A stretch of DNA of 19,427 nucleotides from DATCMU01 sp036563245. Lineage in GTDB: Bacteria > Pseudomonadota > Alphaproteobacteria > Rhizobiales > Devosiaceae. Below are positions 1-6,109 of this stretch, in pieces. The translations under genes and the position numbers were made by a program. The stretch spans positions 1-19,427 of the forward strand of contig DATCMU010000002.1 of the NCBI GenBank assembly GCA_036563245.1, read 5' to 3'. Each line of letters begins with the position of its first letter. Within the stretch, counting starts at the first letter, position 1. The notes beneath the pieces were generated by a model. The model was not told where the DNA came from and made no database searches. It was given only the letters and a program-made list of their open reading frames with translations.

Positions 1-259
<259 letters not shown>

Positions 260-294
260 TCGCTGAGGATTTGTCGGGTCCGACGTTCGCACCT

Positions 295-319
295 TGAAGA
301 GCTCCACCGGAGCTCTTCA
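295..319 (+). repeat. Perfect 11-bp inverted repeat after tuf
   Basis: TGAAGAGCTCC (295-305) and GGAGCTCTTCA (309-319) are perfect reverse complements around a 3-nt loop (ACC). No T-run follows, so it is not a textbook intrinsic terminator. It sits within the sequence that interrupts the duplicated tuf tail. It could be an mRNA 3' stabilising hairpin, a weak terminator or the core of a small palindromic element. Confidence 0.7.
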
Positions 320-344
320 CCCCAACGGACCGGTGCTCACTCTA

Positions 345-363
345 CAAGATCATCGAGTAGTCG
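345..363 (+). repeat. Duplicate of the tuf 3' tail (19-bp direct repeat)
   Basis: The 19 bases CAAGATCATCGAGTAGTCG at 345-363 repeat exactly those at 244-262, which encode the last EF-Tu residues, the stop codon and three bases beyond. A second partial match lies upstream: GTCGGGTCCGNCGT at 273-286 matches tuf 224-237 in 13 of 14 positions, in the same order. Together they look like a partial copy of the tuf tail split by about 54 bp of other sequence (287-340). The copy has no upstream reading frame and is not coding. Confidence 0.85.
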
Positions 364-386
364 AAATCGGCATTTCGCATGCCATC

Positions 387-414
387 AGGGGCGGCCTTTG
401 GGGCCGCCCTTTTT
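387..414 (+). terminator. Rho-independent terminator of the upstream tuf
   Basis: The stem GGGCGGCC (389-396) pairs with GGCCGCCC (402-409) around a 5-nt loop and is followed directly by five T (410-414). This is a standard intrinsic terminator on the + strand. It lies 27 bp after the duplicated tuf stop codon, so it probably belonged to the original tuf end. It also separates tuf from the converging citrate synthase-like gene, whose stop codon is at 438-440. Confidence 0.85.
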
Positions 415-437
415 CATTTCGGTGGGAACCTCCAGCC

Positions 438-1619
438 TCATGCTGACGGTCTTGGCGTGGAATGCGCGCGCGGCCGGATGAGCTGTCCCGTGGCGCGCTG
501 TTCGACCGCGTGCGCCATCCAGCCGACGGCGCGCCCGATGGCGAAGATTGCGAACCCGGATTCCGGCGGAAGGCCATGGCGGCGCTCAAGTGCGTGAAGG
601 GCGAAGTCGATGCCGGGCCTGAGTCCGGTCATCTTCTCGACGGAAGCCGCGATTTCCTGCTCCGCGTACGGGCCGATCCTCGCCAGGAGGAGCTCGGCCC
701 TGGGGTCTCCCTCGGGATAAAGCCTGTGGCCAAAGCCGGGCAGGTCGTCACCGCGGTTCAACCTGGCGGTGATGGTAGCCGCCGCGTCTCGAAGACTGGT
801 GGCTTCTTCGCAGAACGCGGCGACGCGGGCAATCATTCCCCCGTGCCGCGGCCCCGAGAGCGCGGCAAGCCCGCCTGTCAGGCATGCGCCGAGCGTTGCC
901 CCGGTCGAGGCGATCACGCGTACGGCGAACGTTGAGGCATTCATTTCGTGATCCGCGACAAGGACCAGCGCCACGCGGATTGCATCGGCCGCTTCGGGTC
1001 GGCCCCAGGCAATGGCGAGCGCCTCGTGGATCTCGCGATCTTGCGGCACTTCAATGGCCAGCAGCCCGGCGGCGAGCGCGCGAACCAGCGTCCCGGCCCA
1101 CTGGAATAGACGCCGGCCGGCGAGCCCTGGGGATTCGTCGAGATAGCACAGCGGGAGCAGGGCAAGGGCGCGCAGCATCGCGGGGTTGCTCTGTTGCGAG
1201 CGTGCCAGGTCGCGCCAGCCGGGAAACTGGTCCGGGTCGAAACGGCTTGTCCCCAGGCCGTCGTCCTGCCAGAGCAGGGCGGCCGTCTCCTCGAGGCTTG
1301 CTTTCCTCGCCAATTCGATCGCGTCACGATTGCGATACGCCAGGTGGCCATTCTCTATCGTGCAGATGTCCGACCGCAACGTGGGCATGCCCCAGTCAAG
1401 AGCGCTGGCGGCGGCCTGGTCCGGCCTGCGATTGCCTGCCTTTCTCCTGATGAAGGCTTCGATATCCTGGGCGGAGTAGAGGCGCGCGCGGGGATCGTCC
1501 GGATGTGAGAATGCCCTTATCCATCCCCGGCTCACATAGGCGTAGAGCGTTGCGCGGGATACGCCCAGTCGTTCGGCCGCCGTAGCCGCATCCAGGCGTG
1601 GCGAAGTCACAGTCGTCAT
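438..1619 (-). CDS. Citrate synthase-family protein with N-terminal MerR-like helix-turn-helix
   Basis: The product is a 393-residue protein. Residues ~8-60 form a MerR/excisionase-type winged helix-turn-helix (AAERLGVSRATLYAYVSRG, then RLYSAQDIEAFIRRK). Residues ~75-385 form a citrate synthase fold. The expected active-site residues are present: His224 in ADHEMNAST, His259 in GPRHGG, His298 in GFGHR and Asp338 in GIDFA. Citrate synthase condenses acetyl-CoA with oxaloacetate; close relatives use propionyl-CoA. Substrate cannot be told from sequence. The ATG at 1617-1619 was chosen because the helix-turn-helix begins directly after it. A GTG at 1680-1682 would extend the protein by 21 non-conserved residues across the operator. 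The gene is divergent from the citrate synthase at 1706, with 86 bp between the starts. It may be an enzyme, a DNA-binding sensor of citrate or CoA esters, or both; the dual role is inference. Confidence 0.88.
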   Translation of the reverse strand: MTTVTSPRLDAATAAERLGVSRATLYAYVSRGWIRAFSHPDDPRARLYSAQDIEAFIRRKAGNRRPDQAAASALDWGMPTLRSDICTIENGHLAYRNRDAIELARKASLEETAALLWQDDGLGTSRFDPDQFPGWRDLARSQQSNPAMLRALALLPLCYLDESPGLAGRRLFQWAGTLVRALAAGLLAIEVPQDREIHEALAIAWGRPEAADAIRVALVLVADHEMNASTFAVRVIASTGATLGACLTGGLAALSGPRHGGMIARVAAFCEEATSLRDAAATITARLNRGDDLPGFGHRLYPEGDPRAELLLARIGPYAEQEIAASVEKMTGLRPGIDFALHALERRHGLPPESGFAIFAIGRAVGWMAHAVEQRATGQLIRPRAHSTPRPSA

Positions 1620-1621
1620 TT

Positions 1622-1640
1622 TATATTGATTCTCATTATC
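1622..1640 (-). promoter_or_regulatory. Fur-box-like operator in the divergent citrate synthase promoter region
   Basis: Read on the minus strand, GATAATGAGAATCAATATA matches the classical Fur consensus GATAATGATAATCATTATC at 16 of 19 positions. It lies 3-21 nt before the ATG of the helix-turn-helix citrate synthase and 66 nt before the ATG of the divergent one. Further TTGAT/ATCAA half-sites surround it: 1626-1630, 1638-1642 and the palindrome ATTGATCAAT at 1644-1653. The region is much more AT-rich than its surroundings. A Fur-type regulator is the best reading. Autoregulation by the neighbouring helix-turn-helix protein is the main alternative. Confidence 0.55.
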
Positions 1641-1705
1641 AAGATTGATCAATATATAAACATGTTCCAGGCTTGCCGTCACATGAAATCTGACGAGGTT
1701 GAAAA

Positions 1706-2779
1706 ATGAGCGGACTGGAAGGTGTTGTTGCCGCGGAAACGGTGCTCAGTCACGTGGACGGGGAGGCTGGCCGGCTGGTCATTCGCGGCCACGATCTGGA
1801 GGGGCTGGCGGGACGTATGAGTTACGAGCGCGCGCTTGCCGTACTCTGGGAAGGCCTGATCGATGTTGGTAAAGCAAATGAGCTGCCGCGGGTCATCGGT
1901 GAAGCGCGCGAACGGGCCTTTGCGGACTTCACCCCGCTTTTTGCCCATGCAGCGACGTTGGACGCTTTTTCGGCCATGCGTTTCCTGATGGCGAGCATCG
2001 GGGATGGCGGCCCGCTTGCCGGGCCAGCCGGCCAGGTTGGCGCGATGGCGGTTGCGGCCGCGGCGGCGACGCGGTTGACCGCTGGTGCCGAACCCATCCC
2101 GCCTGACCGGGAAGCGGCGCATGCGGGCGATCTGTTGCGCATGGCGACAGGCCAGCTTCGCTCACCTGCGGAAATATCAGCCCTCGATACCTATCTGGTG
2201 ACGGTGATTGACCATGGCCTCAACGCGTCCACGTTCACCGCGCGGGTCGTCGCTTCGACCGGAGCGGATTACGGATCGGCGGTTCTCGCGGCGCTCGGGG
2301 CGCTCAGGGGGCCGTTGCATGGCGGGGCGCCGGGCCCTGTCCTGGACATGCTGGACGCGATCGGGTCTGCCGGCAACGCCGTGCCGTGGCTCGAAGCCGC
2401 GCTTGATCGCAAGGAGCGGTTGATGGGATTCGGGCATCGCATCTATCGGACCCGCGACCCAAGGGCCGACGTGTTGAAGCGCGCCCTCGGGCGCATGGAC
2501 GGACGCGGAGCCCGGCTGGTGCTGGCCGAATATGTCGAAAGGACCGCGCTCGACCTGCTGGCGCGGCGCAAGGCAGGCCGCCGGCTCGACGTGAATGTCG
2601 AGTTCTATACCGCGCTGTTATTGGACGGGATCGGCCTGCCGCGCGAGGCATTCACGCCCGTCTTCGCATGCGGCAGGGTGGGGGGCTGGCTGGCCCATTG
2701 CGCCGAGCAGGCCGCGGATGGCCGCCTGATCCGCCCGCAGTCCCGCTATGTCGGGCCGATGCCGGGAAAGGCGGCCTGA
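1706..2779 (+). CDS. Citrate synthase / methylcitrate synthase family protein
   Basis: This 357-residue protein has the short, archaeal or Gram-positive-like citrate synthase fold. It begins with ETVLSHVDGEAGRLVIRGHD, typical of the family N terminus. Active-site positions are His170 (IDHGLNAST), His205 (GPLHGGA) and His244 (MGFGHRIY). The catalytic Asp is replaced by Glu299 in NVEFYT. The C-terminal RLIRPQSRYVGP contains the arginines that contact carboxylates in the family. A GAGG at 1695-1698, 7 nt before the ATG, supports the start. It is divergent from the helix-turn-helix paralogue and probably shares its control region. It likely makes citrate or 2-methylcitrate in the cytoplasm; the Glu substitution occurs in some relatives and leaves activity uncertain. 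A 19-bp hairpin lies 7 bp after the stop. Confidence 0.88.
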   Translation: MSGLEGVVAAETVLSHVDGEAGRLVIRGHDLEGLAGRMSYERALAVLWEGLIDVGKANELPRVIGEARERAFADFTPLFAHAATLDAFSAMRFLMASIGDGGPLAGPAGQVGAMAVAAAAATRLTAGAEPIPPDREAAHAGDLLRMATGQLRSPAEISALDTYLVTVIDHGLNASTFTARVVASTGADYGSAVLAALGALRGPLHGGAPGPVLDMLDAIGSAGNAVPWLEAALDRKERLMGFGHRIYRTRDPRADVLKRALGRMDGRGARLVLAEYVERTALDLLARRKAGRRLDVNVEFYTALLLDGIGLPREAFTPVFACGRVGGWLAHCAEQAADGRLIRPQSRYVGPMPGKAA

Positions 2780-2786
2780 CCTGCCG

Positions 2787-2831
2787 GCGTCGCAAGGCGC
2801 TGCATACACACGATGCGGTGCCTTGCGATGC
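2787..2831 (+). repeat. Long 19-bp stem-loop between citrate synthase gene and tRNA-Trp
   Basis: Positions 2787-2805 pair with 2813-2831 without a bulge: 16 Watson-Crick pairs and 3 G-U pairs (2789-2829, 2799-2819, 2801-2817). The loop is 7 nt (2806-2812). No T-run follows. It could end or process the citrate synthase transcript before the tRNA. The function is inferred only from position. Confidence 0.6.
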
Positions 2832-2840
2832 GGAAAGGTC

Positions 2841-2869
2841 TTGCGCCGAAGCGCGTCAGCTATTAGACG
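2841..2869 (+). promoter_or_regulatory. Putative promoter of tRNA-Trp
   Basis: A -35-like TTGCGC (2841-2846) is followed after 17 bp by a -10-like TAGACG (2864-2869). Initiation would fall about 7-9 nt before the tRNA 5' end. The match is moderate, but spacing and position are right, and the secE candidate promoter has a similar TTGC/TAGA pattern. Confidence 0.45.
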
Positions 2870-2883
2870 TCTGCACCGGCAGT

Positions 2884-2959
2884 AGGGGTGTAGCTCAGTT
2901 GGTAGAGCATCGGTCTCCAAAACCGAGGGCCGTGGGTTCGAGTCCCTCCGCCCCTGCCA
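2884..2959 (+). tRNA. trpT: tRNA-Trp (anticodon CCA)
   Basis: This is a 76-nt cloverleaf. The acceptor arm AGGGGTG (2884-2890) pairs with CGCCCCT (2949-2955) with one G-U pair. The discriminator is G2956, and CCA is encoded at 2957-2959. The D arm contains AGCTCAGTTGGTAGAGC. The anticodon loop CTCCAAA puts CCA at 2917-2919, and the T arm has GGTTCGAGTCC. It decodes UGG. A tRNA-Trp gene just before secE-nusG is a common arrangement in alphaproteobacteria. Confidence 0.97.
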
Positions 2960-3027
2960 GTTCGCCGGAAGCGCGCCTGCAGTCGGGACCCGTGATCTGG
3001 GTCGTCGCAAAAAATGCGGCACAGCAC

Positions 3028-3056
3028 TTGCATTCGCCTTGTCAAACGAATAGATA
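3028..3056 (+). promoter_or_regulatory. Putative secE-nusG promoter
   Basis: TTGCAT (3028-3033) and TAGATA (3051-3056) are separated by 17 bp. They lie 77 bp before the secE ATG in the 173-bp gap after tRNA-Trp. Each hexamer matches the sigma70 consensus only in part, so this is tentative. Read-through from the tRNA is also possible. Confidence 0.4.
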
Positions 3057-3132
3057 AGCCCGACCTGTGCCGTGCGACCGACTCGCGCGGCAATTGCTTG
3101 TGGACAAAACCCCTTCGGAACTGAACGGAACA

Positions 3133-3327
3133 ATGGCGCGCACCAATCCCTTTACATTCTTGCAGCAGGTGCGGTCCGAGACGGCCAAGATCGTATGGCC
3201 GACGCGTAACGAGACCGTGGTTTCCACCATCATGGTCATTCTGATGGTCGGTTTTGCGAGTTTCTTTTTTCTGGCGGCGGACCAGGTCATTTCCTGGCTT
3301 GTGCAACTGCTGCTGGCGATCCGCTAA
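3133..3327 (+). CDS. secE: Preprotein translocase subunit SecE
   Basis: This 64-residue single-span SecE is the short type usual outside the enterics. The conserved cytoplasmic amphipathic segment FTFLQQVRSETAKIVWPTR (residues 8-25) ends in the family WPTR motif. A hydrophobic transmembrane helix follows at about residues 30-52. SecE clamps SecY in the inner-membrane SecYEG channel. The ATG at 3133 is preferred over an in-frame GTG at 3067, because the 22 residues in between are not SecE-like and would be unusual for the family. It lies 35 bp before nusG, the classic secE-nusG pair. Confidence 0.95.
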   Translation: MARTNPFTFLQQVRSETAKIVWPTRNETVVSTIMVILMVGFASFFFLAADQVISWLVQLLLAIR

Positions 3328-3362
3328 GCGGAAACGGATGAATTCAGGAGTTCTATAGCGGC

Positions 3363-3893
3363 ATGGCCAAGCGCTGGTATATCGTCCAGGCCTATTCGAA
3401 TTTTGAGCGCAAGGTGGCCGAGGCGATCCGTGAAAAGGTCGCGGCCAAGAAGCTCGACGAAATGTTCGACGAGGTGCTCGTGCCCACCGAGAAGGTGGTC
3501 GAGGTCCGGCGCGGACGCAAGGTCGATGCCGAGCGCAAGTTCTTCCCCGGCTACGTCCTGGTGAAGATGGACATGACCGATGAGACGTTCCATCTGATCA
3601 AGAACATTCCGAAGGTGACGGGGTTCCTGGGCTCCGACAACAAGCCGATGCCGATTTCGGAAAAAGAGGCAATGGCGATCCTGCAGCAGGTGCAGGAAGG
3701 CGTGGAGCATCCCAAGCCGTCGGTCAGCTTCGAGGTTGGCGAGCAGGTGCGCGTGGCGGATGGCCCGTTTGCGAGCTTCAACGGCTTCGTCGAGGAAGTC
3801 GACGAGGAGCGGGCGCGGCTCAAGGTGGAAGTTTCGATTTTCGGCCGGCCCACGCCGGTCGAACTGGAATACGGGCAGGTCGAGAAGGTCTAG
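3363..3893 (+). CDS. nusG: Transcription elongation/antitermination factor NusG
   Basis: The product is 176 residues, the usual length. The NGN domain is residues 4-~110 (RWYIVQAYSNFERKVAEAI, then FFPGYVLVKM) and binds RNA polymerase. The C-terminal KOW domain is residues ~123-176, with FEVGEQVRVADGPFASFNG as its core; in the family it contacts Rho or ribosomal protein S10. NusG suppresses pausing and couples transcription to translation. An AGGAG at 3346-3350 lies 12 nt before the ATG, a rather long spacing. It is followed by a 150-bp gap to rplK. Confidence 0.97.
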   Translation: MAKRWYIVQAYSNFERKVAEAIREKVAAKKLDEMFDEVLVPTEKVVEVRRGRKVDAERKFFPGYVLVKMDMTDETFHLIKNIPKVTGFLGSDNKPMPISEKEAMAILQQVQEGVEHPKPSVSFEVGEQVRVADGPFASFNGFVEEVDEERARLKVEVSIFGRPTPVELEYGQVEKV

Positions 3894-3911
3894 GCCCGTG
3901 TCGTGCCCGGC

Positions 3912-4024
3912 CGGCCCGATTTACTCGGGTCTCTCGGGCCGAAATCCGTGGAAGAGGGCGGGTGGTCGCCAACCATCCGGAAGACCTCGCACCACGGCGT
4001 CATAAGTGGCGCCTGAACGGCGCC
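3912..4024 (+). promoter_or_regulatory. Structured nusG-rplK intergenic leader
   Basis: The 150-bp gap holds an 8-bp stem, CGGCCCGA (3912-3919) with TCGGGCCG (3934-3941). Its left arm can alternatively pair with a nearer TCGGG at 3925-3929, so the two forms exclude each other. A second hairpin, GGCGCC (4008-4013) with GGCGCC (4019-4024) around TGAAC, ends 10 nt before the rplK Shine-Dalgarno sequence. In other bacteria L1 represses the L11-L1 mRNA from its leader. I cannot show a 23S-like L1 site here, so a control role is inference. Confidence 0.4.
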
Positions 4025-4043
4025 GGAGACAGAAAGGACGATC

Positions 4044-4472
4044 ATGGCAAAGAAAATTACTGGCTATCTGAAACTTCAGGTGCCGGCCGGCTCGGCGACG
4101 CCGTCGCCCCCGATCGGTCCGGCGCTCGGCCAGCGTGGTCTGAACATCATGGAGTTCTGCAAGGCGTTCAACGCGCAGACCCAGGAGATGGAGAAGGGCG
4201 CGCCGACCCCTGTTGTCATCACCATCTTCGCGGACAAGAGCTTCACTTTCGAGATGAAGATGCCGCCGGTGAGCTACTTCCTGAAGAAGGCGGCCTCGCT
4301 CAAGTCCGGCTCCAAGAAGCCCGGCCACGACAAGGTTGCCACCATCACGGAGGCGCAGGTCCGCGAGATCGCTGAAAAGAAGCTCAAGGATCTCAACGCC
4401 GACACCGTGGAGGCCGCGATGACCCAGGTTGCCGGTTCCGCGCGTTCGATGGGTATCGAGGTTCAGGGGTAA
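4044..4472 (+). CDS. rplK: 50S ribosomal protein L11
   Basis: This 142-residue L11 has the proline-rich N-terminal signature PAGSATPSPPIGPALGQRG (residues ~15-33). The C-terminal rRNA-binding domain ends in LNADTVEAAMTQVAGSARSMGI. L11 sits at the base of the GTPase-associated stalk on 23S rRNA, near the L10-L12 complex and the EF-G site. AAGGA at 4034-4038 lies 5 nt before the ATG. The stop codon is 5 bp before the rplA start, so the two genes are almost certainly translationally coupled. Confidence 0.98.
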   Translation: MAKKITGYLKLQVPAGSATPSPPIGPALGQRGLNIMEFCKAFNAQTQEMEKGAPTPVVITIFADKSFTFEMKMPPVSYFLKKAASLKSGSKKPGHDKVATITEAQVREIAEKKLKDLNADTVEAAMTQVAGSARSMGIEVQG

Positions 4473-4477
4473 CGATC

Positions 4478-5170
4478 ATGGCAAAGTCCGGAAAACGCAT
4501 GACCGCCGCCCTCGAGGGCATCGATCGCAAGAAGCTCTACGGCCTCGCCGAGGCGCTGAAGCTGGTGAAGGAGCGTTCTGCCGCCAAGTTCGACGAAACC
4601 GTCGAAGTGGCCATGAACCTCGGTGTCGATCCGCGTCACGCCGACCAGATGGTCCGTGGCGTGGTGAGCCTGCCGAATGGCACGGGCAAGACCGTTCGCG
4701 TCGCCGTGTTCGCAAAGGACGCCAAGGCCGAGGAGGCCAGGGCCGCCGGAGCGGATATCGTGGGCGCTGAAGACCTGGCCGAGCAGATCCAGGCCGGCAA
4801 CATCAATTTCGACCGTTGCATTGCAACGCCGGACATGATGCCGCTGGTGGGGCGTCTGGGCAAGATCCTTGGCCCGCGCAACCTGATGCCGAACCCCAAG
4901 GTTGGGACGGTGACGCCGGATGTGACCGGAGCCGTCAAGGCTGCCAAGGGCGGCGCGGTGGAATTCCGCGTCGAAAAGGCGGGCATCATCCATGCCGGCG
5001 TTGGCAAGGTGTCGTTCAGCGACGATGCGCTGCTGGCCAATATCAAGGCGTTCACCGACGCCGTTGCGAAGGCGAAGCCGGCTGGTGCCAAGGGTACCTA
5101 TATCCGGCGCGTCGCGATTTCGTCGACCATGGGCCCGGGCGTCCATGTCGATCCTTCGAGCGTTCTCTGA
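4478..5170 (+). CDS. rplA: 50S ribosomal protein L1
   Basis: The product is 230 residues, full length for the family. Signatures include FDETVEVAMNLGVDPRHADQ near the N terminus, the central GRLGKILGPRNLMPNPKVGT and a C-terminal TYIRRVAISSTMGPGVHVD. L1 binds 23S rRNA helices 76-78 to form the mobile L1 stalk at the tRNA exit site, and in many bacteria it represses its own mRNA. The Shine-Dalgarno AGGGG overlaps the end of rplK. The bases just before and over the start (ACGATCATGGCAAAG) are the same as those at rplK. Confidence 0.98.
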   Translation: MAKSGKRMTAALEGIDRKKLYGLAEALKLVKERSAAKFDETVEVAMNLGVDPRHADQMVRGVVSLPNGTGKTVRVAVFAKDAKAEEARAAGADIVGAEDLAEQIQAGNINFDRCIATPDMMPLVGRLGKILGPRNLMPNPKVGTVTPDVTGAVKAAKGGAVEFRVEKAGIIHAGVGKVSFSDDALLANIKAFTDAVAKAKPAGAKGTYIRRVAISSTMGPGVHVDPSSVL

Positions 5171-5539
5171 TTGGGAACGTCTGAAGCCAGAGTTTCGGGC
5201 GGCCCCGGCTGCCCGGAATGCCGGAAATGCGGGGCGACCCGTTCTTGCCGGCAAAGACCTGTCCGAGACTGCGGGCGCTGCCCCTTGTGGGTGGCTTAAT
5301 CGGGAAAGCCTGCAATAGACGGGGTGACAACCGGGCGAAATTCCGGCGCAAGCCGGATCGTTTCGGTTCGAACCAGGCCAGTTGCCGTTTTCGGGGCGCA
5401 TGCCTCGCGCGGAGCCGGTTTACAGGCGCTCAACCGTTGGCCCTGTTGGCGGCTTCGATTTTCGAAGCGATGCGGCGGGGGCAGCAATTGGCAACGGTCC
5501 GGTCGCATGTCGCGTCCGGGCCAACTGTGGAGAGAAGCA
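5171..5539 (+). promoter_or_regulatory. rplJ leader: candidate L10 autoregulatory RNA
   Basis: This 369-nt gap has no gene but several strong stems. Stem 5193-5200/5211-5218 lies just after rplA. TCCGGC (5342-5347) pairs with GCCGGA (5352-5357) around a GCAA (GNRA) tetraloop. GCTTCGA (5452-5458) pairs with TCGAAGC (5462-5468) around TTT. A long-range helix joins GTTGGCCC (5436-5443) and GGGCCAAC (5518-5525), ending 3 nt before the Shine-Dalgarno GGAGA (5529-5533). Its left side can instead pair CCGTTG (5434-5439) with CAACGG (5492-5497). L10-L12 binding to the rplJ leader is established in other bacteria. No kink-turn or promoter was firmly identified here. Confidence 0.6.
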
Positions 5540-6058
5540 GTGGACAGAGCGGAAAAGCGTGAGCTCGTCGGATCGCTGCAGGATGCCTTCAACGCATCCT
5601 CGTCGATCGTCGTTGCGCACTATGCCGGTCTCACCGTCGCCGATATGGAAAATCTGCGTGTGCAGATGAAGCAGGCGGGTGGACAGGTGAAGGTCGCCAA
5701 GAACCGCCTTGCCAAGCTCGCTCTTAAACAAACCGACAAGGCGGATATCTCGGGCCTGTTTACCGGCCCAACGGTCCTTGCCTATTCGGAAGACCCCGTC
5801 ACCGCGCCCAAGATCGCGGTGAAGTTCGCCGAGAAGAACCAGAAGTTCGTCATTCTCGGTGGCGTGATGGGGGCGACCGAACTCGACGCCGATGGCGTCA
5901 AGGCACTGGCCAGCATGCCTTCGCTGGACGAATTGCGCGCAAAGATCGCCGGTCTGCTTACGCAGCCCGCGGCCAAGATCGCATCCGTCACGCAGGCACC
6001 GGGCGCGCAGATCGCCCGGGTGTTGGCCGCCTATGCGGACAAGGGTGCTGCGGCATAG
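5540..6058 (+). CDS. rplJ: 50S ribosomal protein L10
   Basis: The product is 172 residues. The N-terminal domain starts MDRAEKRELVGSLQDAF and carries the family segments VVAHYAGLTV and KVAKNRLAKLAL. The C-terminal helix (residues ~130-170) is the L12-binding region. L10 anchors L12 dimers to 23S rRNA as the stalk that recruits translation GTPases. The start is a GTG at 5540-5542, supported by GGAGA at 5529-5533 and by the family N terminus. A frame that opens at a GTG at 5324 would add 72 unrelated residues from the leader. rplL follows 51 bp later. Confidence 0.96.
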   Translation: MDRAEKRELVGSLQDAFNASSSIVVAHYAGLTVADMENLRVQMKQAGGQVKVAKNRLAKLALKQTDKADISGLFTGPTVLAYSEDPVTAPKIAVKFAEKNQKFVILGGVMGATELDADGVKALASMPSLDELRAKIAGLLTQPAAKIASVTQAPGAQIARVLAAYADKGAAA

Positions 6059-6109
6059 CAGTTTGCGACCCATATCCACGGTTCGAATTGAAACCTAACG
6101 AGGAATGAA

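Noticed and set aside
1620..1682. Upstream GTG start that lengthens the helix-turn-helix citrate synthase by 21 residues.
   Set aside because: The added residues are not family-like, come from the AT-rich operator region and have no clear ribosome-binding site; the ATG at 1617-1619 directly precedes the conserved domain.
5324..5539. Upstream in-frame extension of L10 from a GTG at 5324.
   Set aside because: L10 normally starts MDRAxK; the GTG at 5540 has GGAGA before it, and the extension runs through the structured leader.
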